This document shows, piece by piece, positions 56,006 through 64,000 of a DNA stretch of 64,000 bases (the stretch's first letter is position 1; the number at the start of each line of letters is the position of its first letter). The DNA comes from Peronospora farinosa (taxonomy: Eukaryota; Oomycota; Peronosporomycetes; Peronosporales; Peronosporaceae). A program made the position numbers and the translations under genes. The stretch is taken from assembly GCA_947646735.1 (NCBI GenBank), contig CANTFK010000961.1, forward strand, positions 372,001 to 436,000. The letters run 5' to 3'. The notes beneath the pieces were generated by a model. That model made no database searches, was not told where the DNA came from, and was given only the letters and a program-made list of their open reading frames with translations.

Positions 56006-59000
56006 ATGACCAGATTCGAGATGAACATGGATGAGTCTTCGGTGGATCCAGCGGTCTTGCTGGAGCATTCTGATTTTCTACATCTCACCTCGGTGGAGTG
56101 GCATGCACTACATCGCCTCGCGGCGGTGTCTGGTGAAACTATTGTGACGTCGCTGCTGAGAAAAGCGACATCCGATGATCAGCGTGCCGCCATCCAAGAC
56201 TTGGTGCGCGAGCTCGCCGAAGCGAATTGGCGAGTATTGACTCCCTCGCGCACTTCGCACCATGACGCTATCAAGATGGGAGAGTCAACGTACTCCGGTG
56301 CTGGTCCAGATCGTCTCCCCCTAAATCGCTGGTTTCGCGAGGTGGATATTTCAATAGCGTCAAGATTAATTGACGCTCCGACGGCCAAGGTAAATTTTCT
56401 GCTATCTCGCCTTGTTGGCAAAGCCAAGAATGGGCTCTCGAAAAGCTCGTCGTAGATGAGTCGGCGTTCCCTACGCTGGACGATATCCAGCGTGACTTAC
56501 GACTGGCTTTCGATCTTCCTTAAGATGTATGTCGCTTTCGTGCAGACTTCCTTATCACTCAGTAAGGCAAGCTGTCGATGCGTAACTACGTGCAGAAGAC
56601 ACGTCATCTTTCATCTTGCATTACCACGCAGTCAATTTACATGGCTTCACAAGTCCATGTCTTTATTTTTGGTATGCAAGAGGGCATGACGCGTTGCTGC
56701 CTCACACGTGCTGAACCAAAGTCCCTCGAGGAGGCATTTGCCCTCGCGCTTCGTGAAGATTTCACTGTCGCGTCGTCATACTTTCACAACGTCACAACTT
56801 TTGCGGACGTCTGGACCAGAGCCAATGGAACTCGACGCAATCGAGTTCTCTCGTGGTCGCGGCAAATCATTAGGCCGCGACATTCGCAATCCTAACGAAG
56901 TGTTTTCGCTGTGGTAAAACAGACCATCGTGCGGATGTCTGTCGAGCACCTGCGCCGGTGACTAGAACACAGCTGTTTCACGAGAGCTTGCTGTGTAGTC
57001 CGTGGTACCGACAAAAACGATCGGTTCCAGTAGGCGCGGGGCGCCCTACTGGCAGAAATGGAGCCCCGAGTACTCAGGTGGCAGCTCGGGCTCCTATCCC
57101 CAAAGTGATCACACTAACTTCAATGCCACCACCAAGCGCGATGATTCGAGACTAATTATTATCGGTCTCATCGTTGCTGGAGTGAAGCGACCACTCCGAT
57201 CGTTGTTGGATTCTGGCGCTTCCAACAACTTCTTTTGTGCATCGTGTTTATCCCTTCTCCTGTACACTGTCACAATTCAAGAAGGCAGTCTCCGCATCTT
57301 GGTTGATACATTGAAGAAGCAAGCCCACCGTGCACATCTGCAGAGATCACATCTCTGTCAGACCTTTCATGGAAAGACTTCCTTCATGACCTCAAGGCCG
57401 GCGACATCGAGTAAGTGTGCATCATTTCAGCCACCGAAGCAGCCAGTGAAAGAAGTTCTGGAGGCTCGCCCGAAGAGCGCCGATCTAAATCAGCGAGCGA
57501 AGAACGCTTCGTGGCACAGTGTTGGGATGCTCTTCGTGCTCCGGGCAACCCTGTCTACGATATCGCCTATGAGTACGCCAAATTTCATCGGAGAAAATTC
57601 CTGCTAAGCTTCCAGCGGATCGTGGAGCGCGGCACGATATAGATCTTGTGTCAGAATCGAAGTATTGCATAATGCGGCAGTGGCCGTTACCGCGTGATCA
57701 TGTCATCGCTATTGATGATTTTTTTGAGGGTCGCCGCAAGGCTGGCCATGTCCGCGAGAGTATCTCGCCACATTCGAGCACGACTTTATGTGTGAAGAAA
57801 GCCACCGGTGGTTGGCGCATTGTGCACGCCTTCAACAAGCTGAATGACGCCACGATCCCGGCTCAAACGCCTATCCCTCGAAAAGACATGGTATTGAATA
57901 CCATGTCCGGGAGCAAGATTTACAGCACCATAGATCTGACAGACGGTTTCTATCAGATCATCATGAGGGACAGTGACATTCCGTTCACTACGTTCAGCAC
58001 CCCAAGCGGGATGCTTTGGGAGTGGATAGTCATGCCACAATGTCTTAAGAACGCTCCAGCTACGTCTAATCGGATGGTGACACAAGTACTTCGTCCTCTT
58101 CGCGACTTTGCACCGAGCTACTTTGACGACATTTTTGTTCACAGCCGCGCTGAACAAAAGCTCAGCGCTACGGAGGTACACCTACGACACTTGAAGCAAG
58201 TGTTTCAAGTTATGCGCGCGAATAAATTGTATGCGAATTTGAAGAAATGTGTCTTATGCGCCCCCAAGATCCCAGTACTCGGTTGCTACGTCAACAAGAA
58301 AGCTGTCCGCGCTGATATTGAGAAGATCATATCGATCTGCACCTGGCCAACGCCCAGGACCCAAACTGAATTACGTCAATGTCTCGGTATGGCGAATTAC
58401 TTGCATTAGTATACGAAGAATTATGCTGAGCTAATTCAGCCATTATCGACATTGCTCAAGAAAGGCGCAGTATGGTTATGGAAGGCAGAACATCAATCTG
58501 CCTTCGACTACGTGAAGAAGAGCTTGTCCGAGGCACCGGTGCTGATGCTACCTGATGACTCCAAGCCATTCCACGTCGTATGTGACGCGAGCAATTTCGC
58601 TATAGAATGTGCCCTCATGCAATTTGATGACTAGGGTCGAGAGCGCGTCGTGAGTTTTGAATCACGACAGATGAAACCTACAAAGAGAAATTATCCGGTA
58701 CACGAAAAGGAACTTTTGGCTATGCGTTACGCGCTAATCAAGTTTGAAATATATTTGCTCGGCGAATAGATGTTTTCTATCTACACAAATCACGAATCAT
58801 TGCGTACCGCCGTCAAGAGCGCTAACTTTCCCCAGCGTATGGCACGTCGGTTGTCATTCTTCGCCGAGTATAGTTTTGTGGTGCATTACAAGTCCTCAAA
58901 AATAAAAATCTCGCTGACGCGCTTTCTCGTCGTCCTGATTACGATCCTCGGCGCGACATAGGTCATTAAACAGAGAATGTTGATGACGACGAAGATATCT

Positions 59001-59339
59001 GTGCGTGTTGTGTTTAGATGGGACTCAATGCAATGATTTTAACACCTATGCTGTCTATCCGAACTCAGATCGCTAGATCCTATGCAAATAATTCCTTTTT
59101 TCTATGCGGGAATCATCGATTATCTCATGGGACCTAGTGAGAATTCACTCGCGAAGTTGACGAAACTAACACGCGATAACATCAAGCGTTACGCGCTTGA
59201 CGGACAGTCGCACACTTACAAGATGGACGTCATTTATTTGCCGCGTGTCGTCATCTCTGCTTGTAACGGGGCTAGATCTCCGTTACTTACACACACTCTA
59301 GGTCTTACGAGGAAGCGTAAGGGAGCGCGCAATAAGTAG
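56006..59339 (+). pseudogene. Gypsy copy A: gag, protease, reverse transcriptase, RNase H
   Basis: Best-preserved copy of the family. Gag starts at 56006 (149 codons open, [14 protein letters not shown]), then changes frame at about 56435 and continues with [17 protein letters not shown]. Retropepsin RSLLDSGASNNFF is near 57200. A 253-codon open RT segment (57648-58409) covers RQWPLPRDHVIAIDDFF, KKATGGWRIVHAFNKLN, YSTIDLTDGFYQIIMRDSD, TPSGMLWEWIVMPQ, SYFDDIFVHS and the connection. RNase H follows, broken by stops at 58408, 58633 and 58768. Integrase is absent; the end is about 225 bp of non-coding sequence to 59565. Incapable of independent transposition as it stands. Confidence 0.88.
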
Positions 59340-59654
59340 CGCGCTTAAGGTTTATTTCAGCTCTGATTTTTTTATATATTTTTTATACTCAGTACTATAG
59401 TCCCTAAACGCATGGGAACCACTCAACAACAAATATCTTCTCCTTTTGGCTGTTGATGAGACTGATTCTTACTTACCTTCGAATAGAGATACGAATGGCT
59501 ACACCCGCTATATCGGGTGTAGCATATAAACTACTTATGTAATATGGATTTAAGTATGGCTAGTTCTACCTCTTTACACTGTTAATTCGTATGCGCTCAC
59601 GCTACTTAGCTACCTCAAAAAAAATTTAATGGAATATGTAACGGGATAAGGCCC
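59340..59654 (+). repeat. 3' non-coding end of gypsy copy A and junction
   Basis: 59340-59565 matches 51783-52008, with a hairpin (CTACACCCGCTATATCGGG) near 59500. After 59565 the two copies diverge abruptly. The last 90 bp show nothing recognisable. Confidence 0.6.
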
Positions 59655-59760
59655 CGGTACCGTCTTACACTAAAAGGGCGTTGAGGAAGCGCTCTTAATC
59701 AAGTCGTAAACATAACTCTTGTTTGATTTTCTTGTTTTGTCTTAATTCGCAGTAAGTGCA
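59655..59760 (-). repeat. Inverted gypsy leader fragment
   Basis: The minus strand reads TTACTGCGAATTAAGACAAA and AAGAGCGCTTCCTCAACGCC, matching the leader at 55865-55965. Confidence 0.7.
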
Positions 59761-59945
59761 GATATGTTCTTTAGCTACTCAATATGGAAGTCGACTCATG
59801 ATTGACTAATTATTGGGTCTGGCCCCCACTAATAAAAAATAATAAAACGACGCGCAGTATCTGCTAATCAGATACTGGCCCTAGTCTACTTATGTAATTA
59901 TGTATAACTCTAAAAATTACTTATGTAATAGGTTGCCCCATTACA
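59761..59945 (-). repeat. 3' LTR remnant of minus-strand gypsy element
   Basis: On the minus strand the LTR starts TGTAATGGGGC at 59945, preceded by the purine tract 59960-59946. Same end structure as at 2133/2134. Outer end not determined. Confidence 0.5.
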
Positions 59946-59960
59946 TCACCCCCTCTTTAA
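59946..59960 (-). other. Polypurine tract of gypsy element
   Basis: Minus strand AAAGAGGGGGTGA directly before TGTAATG. Confidence 0.6.
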
Positions 59961-60063
59961 GTTGTGCTTACTACAACTTAAATAGACAACATAAAATGAT
60001 TATTTTCCCCAAAATTTAGCGACACAACCTCGAGTCTGCTCATGACACACAACTGAGCAGCAT

Positions 60064-60818
60064 GACCCTGTCCGCGCGCAAGGTTTCTCCTGACGACAAC
60101 AACCGTTCGATCCACAGACAGAAAGTGCTGCGTGTCACCGAAGAGGACTTAAACCGTAGACGCTATACAGCTTTATCGCCTTAATCATTAAGAATTTTCT
60201 GAAGTCATAATGAAGCTCTTCACTCGCTATCATTCAGTTAATGCAGTAATTTACTACTGGTTTCTTAAGCGTGATGTCGGCGGCATTTCACGTATTTGCA
60301 AACAAGTGCCATATCCATATTTCCCCGAGCCTCAAAGTAAATCTCGTATGGAACAGGAACTCATCGTCTTAGTTCTGTTGCTCGCGAGCATCACAGCTCG
60401 CGAGATCCGGGGTGTAATCGGCAGCATCGATCAGGATCGCCGTCTTTCTACGATTTATATAATCCTCGACCACGTCTAGAACATCATGAGCCAGCATACT
60501 TCAAAAATTGTATAAATCGTTCGTCGACGAATATCCCAACCAGCGAATCCTGTAATGTTTTCCACATAGTTTTTCGTGGGCGTCGAGTCATTGGTCGACG
60601 CCTGGTGCTTGTGATTTTCGTTATCGACAATACGATTAACAATCTAACGTCGCGCACCCGATACATTCATCAAGGGAGGAGGAGCATCACGACGGAAGAT
60701 TTCTATCGATGAACGCGATTTCGCACAATCGGACGCCTGTACAGTCGAACGACGAGATGCTCTTCTTCGCGCTGAAGTCGAAAAGTCGAAAAACGCCCTA
60801 AATGATGCTCGCAATGGC
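60064..60818 (+). pseudogene. Antisense ORF of gypsy element (third copy)
   Basis: Plus-strand remnant between the polypurine tract at 59946 and convergent pol. 60210-60479 is open (MKLFTRYHSVNAVIYYWFLK, AREIRGVIGSIDQDRR). After frame changes, about 60690-60818 reads a heptad-like charged helix (TVERRDALLRAEVEKSKNAL) ending in a stop. The layout and C-terminal coil match the copies at 2.1-3.6 kb and 52.1-53.3 kb. Function unknown. Confidence 0.45.
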
Positions 60819-62450
60819 TGAGAGAGTTCGCGAAGGTGTGGCTGCTGCGACATAGGCTGCAGAGTAGGCTCGACGGAAGCAGCAAAGATTGGTTAAGCGC
60901 CTACGCCGACTTGTGACGACAGCGTTTGGAAGACCACAGCAGAACGAGTGCACGCGTTCGGGTAGGACTCGGTCGTAGTCAACGTCAGCGTCGTCGTCAA
61001 GGGATGTCGGATTTTGAGCCGGCACAGAAGAGCGAGGAAGATTTGAAGGTAGATCCGCCGGTAGGTAAGACTTGAGGCGCCCGACATATGACGTCGGGTG
61101 CAAACGCATAGATGTAGCGTGTAAGCGTCACCATGCACCGTAACAACCCGAAATAAGCCAATATATCTTGGTGCGAACTTTTTAGCGCTCAAGTTTGTCA
61201 CTGAGGTGCTCGATAATTCACTTGTTGATAATTAAACTCTGTCACCTACTCCTAATGTTAACATATTCTTTCGACCTGTTCTGTCTGCGTTTACCTTTTG
61301 CTTGTCGACTGCCTCTTGTAACGCATCATGCACAAAAAGCGTGAAATCTTGTCGTAATAGCAGAAATGCGGTTACTGCAGCCGAACTTACAGGCGAAATA
61401 TGCTCGTAAGGGGCAAAATTAGCAACGGGAGACGCGACGGAATGAATCGCGTTAGGAGTTGATATGCCGTCGCCCACAAAATACCAGCATTGGTTGCATC
61501 GACAGCAATCTTAACCTTTTCTTAATTATGAATCGATAGTGTCGGCACAATTATATCGGTAGATACCCCCACCAAGCTTTGATACAAAATGCTCTGAAGC
61601 TGAGAGAGCAGGAAGCGCCGGAACGCGAGGATATTTTGCGTTTCTCACGAAAAGGGCGCTAACTTGGTTGACGCATGTACAGCATTGTTGATTACAAACT
61701 CTGCAAGTGGAAAAAATGAACTCCATGACGAAAACGTGTTGCATAACTGTGCGACATCTTTGAGCATTCTGTTCACGCGCTCCGTTTGCCCATCCGTCTA
61801 TGGATGGGCCGCCGTAGACGTAAGCAACCGCGTGCCTAATAGCTGGAATAATTTGGCCCAGAAAGCCGACGTAAAACGCGGGTCACGCACGATCCGAAAC
61901 AATAAAATCTGGTAAGCCCGGATGCTTTAAAATAAGATCAATATAGATCATTGCTGTCGTCTCCGCTGTAATGTGGGCGGAGACCGGAGCAAAAATGCAC
62001 CATTTTGCTTCTATTTTGCTGAATCAGACCTATTCCCCCGTGCGTTTCTGTTCATCCAGTGTAAGTCCAAAGATAAAATCCACGCCGACCGCACGCCAGG
62101 ATTCCGTAGCAATCGGAAGCGGACGCAATGGGACTTTTAAAGACGGCGCGGGCTGCACACGCTGGCAGGTTTCACAGGAGCGCACCCATCTCTGGATGTA
62201 CCTATATATTCGTGGCCATAAAACACGCGCGAAATAGCTGCAAACGTCTTTTCGCGACTTAGGTGGCCGCCAGTTGGACTGTCGTCGAACTCGTAAACCA
62301 ATCGGGCTCTAAGGTCGTCAGATAAGTCTGATTAGGCGGTGCAACCACGCAAGTTGATTGCTTTTAAAGCATTTCCCATGTGGGATATGCGTTATCTACA
62401 GATACATTGCTCATTAGAGCCCATTCTCTAGCTCTTCCTCCAAGCTTAGA
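60819..62450 (-). pseudogene. Gypsy integrase remnant
   Basis: Minus strand. About 61800-61740 reads DGQTERVNRMLKDVAQLCN (end of the integrase core). 61477-61232 reads the tail (FVHDALQEAVDKQKVNADRT, GRKNMLTLGVGDRV). 61201-61060 follows with LSAKKFAPRYIGLFRVVTVH, GDAYTLHL and RLHPTSYVGRLKSYLPADLP. Fragments of the upstream integrase region extend to about 62.45 kb, with many stops. RT is missing. Confidence 0.72.
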
Positions 62451-62877
62451 AATGGCCAGGCCAACTCGTTGCTTCACTGACACGAGCATGGCGGCATTCA
62501 TTGCATTCAACCTCTCGGATCAGAGGAGACGATTTCCCCCTCCTTGCCCTTAAAGGTTTGAATGTTTAAAACGATTGGGCGAGCCTTTGGCTCTGCATCG
62601 GGTACAGGCACTGGGATGTATTGCGTTGGTGCAGCTGACGCTTTCCTATCGTGACCTGCCCGAGTCGCGTTGACTCATAACGCATGAAGACCTCAGGCGA
62701 GCATTGAGGACTTCCGGGACCTGGTCCAAAAGAACCTCAATCTGATCGGGTCCAACAAACGCAGATAATTTACTAGCGCAAGTCGTTGCGTCTCAGAGAG
62801 GTGAATTCGACTCTCCATCCTCACAGAGGGTCAATCTTAGAGACTCAGGTGTAGGATTGACTACAAGTGCTACCAAG
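62451..62877. other. Transposon debris, no gene recognised
   Basis: Short frames only. Probably the continuation of the gypsy remnant. Confidence 0.4.
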
Positions 62878-62966
62878 TGTAGCGGAGCTACACAGCTCTT
62901 AAGTCAGAGAAATACTTTTAGGCTAAAAGCCTGTTAGTTTTTAAGAAATAACTAAAAGTTGACGGC
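62878..62966 (+). repeat. LTR-end fragment abutting the effector relic
   Basis: Begins TGTAGCGGAGCTACACAGCTC, then TCAGAGAAATACTT, GGCTAAAAGCCTGTTAG and TTGACGGCTC. The first part of the repeat at 45027 has the same order. It ends where the effector-like reading frame starts to match its family. Confidence 0.6.
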
Positions 62967-63274
62967 TCAATTGTCTTATCCAGCTCCAAAATCTCTAAGA
63001 CGTCTTTCACCGTTTTCCCGTCATTATTCCACTTTTTGAGCTGCGCCACCTGCAGGGCTGCAACGAGATCAGCGAAGGGTTCAGTGCTCGTATCAGCAAA
63101 AAAAACTCTGGCCCAAGCTCTGTCGTCCGTATAAATTTTTCGAAATGCCGCCAGCATTGCATCAGATGCCGCTGCGGGATTGTTTGGGTGTTTAAGCTTG
63201 CCAAAAGCGGACAACGGCAAAAAGAGTGGGTCTAGAAGAGGATTTTGATTGTCCTTTGTCTTATGAAGCTCCAA
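62918..63274 (-). pseudogene. Truncated RXLR-effector-like WY module
   Basis: Minus-strand frame of 118 codons. The segment WARVFFADTSTEPFADLV, then LQVAQLKKWNNDGKTVKDVL and EILELDK, has the spacing and Trp/Leu pattern of the WY helical bundle in Phytophthora and downy-mildew RXLR effectors (compare the usual QLxxWLxxGKSxxDVFxLLKL pattern). Just upstream, LEKILELHK looks like the end of a preceding module, so the original protein probably had tandem modules. The secretion signal, RXLR and dEER motifs are absent: an in-frame stop lies upstream. After ELDKTI the frame runs into LTR-like repeat sequence, so the natural C-terminus is lost or replaced. WY effectors act inside host plant cells; this fragment is presumably not functional. 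Confidence 0.5.
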
Positions 63275-63547
63275 AATCTTCTCTAACGATGAAGCGGTTT
63301 ATCGTCTTTACTCGTGTGCATTGGCGGACGTCCTCCAGCGCACGCTATGACTTAATTAACTTATAGGGAATCCTGTATGTGATACACGTGGTGTATTTCG
63401 ACCAAATATTGTGTTGTAGTACAAATTTGAGTACTTTACACATTTGACTGGTGGGTGGCCATCATAAAGTTTGCATCTTCGTCTTCATTTTCGTCTGCAT
63501 CTCGTCCTTCCAGTGGCATTTTGTTTTTCTGTCTCTTTCTCTTTGTT
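63275..63547 (+). promoter_or_regulatory. NOP14 upstream region with possible initiator
   Basis: CTTCATTTTCGTC near 63483-63495, about 55 bp before the ATG, resembles the YCAYTYY oomycete initiator core. Pattern-based only. Confidence 0.3.
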
Positions 63548-64000
63548 ATGGCGATTAAAAAAGGCGGTGGTAAGAAACTGTCATCGGGCAAGAAGCAGAA
63601 GCACGGTTTCGTGCGCGCCAGCAGCTCACGTGGCGGTAATCCATTTGATACACGCAGCAATGCCACTAAACAAAAGCACGTCGTCATTGGACGTCGTGTT
63701 AAAGGCACAGGCCGAAACGTATTGGCCGCACGTGCTGAAGCCGAACGCAAGCGTCACAAGACGCTCGGCGTCGAGTTTAAAGCCCGTAACAAGAGCAACG
63801 TGTTTAAGGACAAACGTCTCGGTGAACAGGACCCAACACTGTCTATGGAGGATAAGATGATGGCTCGATTTCAGACGGAACGCAAGCGTAAGATGCGTAA
63901 CGCGTCGACATTTGCACTTCACGACTCTGACTCGGAACAAGAAGAAAATGAGAACGCGCTGTTCTTGACGCACAAAGGAACGAAAATTACCGACGATGAT
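63548..64000 (+). CDS. NOP14: Nucleolar protein 14 (NOP14), N-terminal part, cut by window edge
   Basis: 151 codons from the ATG at 63548 to the window end, without a stop. The basic N-terminus (MAIKKGGGKKLSSGKKQ) is followed by NPFDTRSNATKQKHVVIGRR, AERKRHKTLGVEFKARNKSN, VFKDKRLGEQDPTLSMEDKM and MARFQTERKRKMRN. This is the characteristic start of NOP14, including the NPF, KNK-NVF-DKR-GE and EEKM-RF-ER blocks. NOP14 is a component of the small-subunit processome needed for 18S rRNA maturation and 40S assembly in the nucleolus. The acidic Ser/Glu stretch (DSDSEQEENEN) is also typical. The rest of the gene lies to the right. Confidence 0.92.
   Translation, partial: MAIKKGGGKKLSSGKKQKHGFVRASSSRGGNPFDTRSNATKQKHVVIGRRVKGTGRNVLAARAEAERKRHKTLGVEFKARNKSNVFKDKRLGEQDPTLSMEDKMMARFQTERKRKMRNASTFALHDSDSEQEENENALFLTHKGTKITDDD

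Noticed and set aside
63471..63860. Plus-strand frame of 129 codons and minus-strand frames at the right edge
   Set aside because: Out of frame with NOP14, which matches its family over the full 151 codons.
1..64000. tRNA, rRNA, CRISPR arrays or prophage
   Set aside because: None seen by eye; a eukaryotic contig would not carry CRISPR arrays, and tRNA absence was not tested computationally.

Overview
The window looks like a nuclear contig from an oomycete, probably the Phytophthora/downy-mildew lineage. The evidence is compact eukaryotic genes with short introns (about 55-150 bp), housekeeping proteins of stramenopile type, Ty1/copia and Ty3/gypsy remnants, and a fragment resembling the WY fold of RXLR effectors. 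Species was not determined. No rRNA, tRNA, CRISPR array or bacterial operon was seen.

Layout. 1-6 kb is a transposon graveyard: a decayed copia pol, then an LTR end, an antisense ORF and the pol tail of a gypsy element. 6.3-28 kb is a gene-rich block: a TMEM41/VTT lipid scramblase-like protein, DDRGK1 (UFMylation), eIF3 subunit m, a paladin-like phosphatase, one very large nuclear-looking protein with weak Mms22/Mus7 character, an alpha/beta hydrolase, and the exosome helicase MTR4 (with an apparent one-base frameshift). 28-29.8 kb is relic sequence. 29.8-34.4 kb is an almost intact copia element with LTRs, polypurine tract and a 5-bp target duplication. 35.9-44.5 kb has a PX-domain protein, a seven-exon RING-H2 ubiquitin ligase and a large protein with a disordered N-terminal part and a multi-pass membrane C-terminal part. 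45-63 kb is a nested Ty3/gypsy cluster. At its right edge is a truncated effector-like fragment, followed by the start of NOP14, which runs off the window.

The genes do not form one pathway. Several serve core RNA and protein metabolism (eIF3m, MTR4, NOP14, DDRGK1). DDRGK1/eIF3m and the large protein/hydrolase are close divergent pairs that probably share promoter regions; eIF3m/paladin and hydrolase/MTR4 are convergent. The most unusual structure is in the gypsy remnants: in three places pol on one strand converges with a coiled-coil ORF on the other strand, and in two of them this ORF lies next to a polypurine tract and LTR end. This suggests a gypsy family with an antisense ORF between pol and the 3' LTR. 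A second notable structure is a dead gypsy copy present twice, one of them split at a single point in its reverse transcriptase with the left half inverted.
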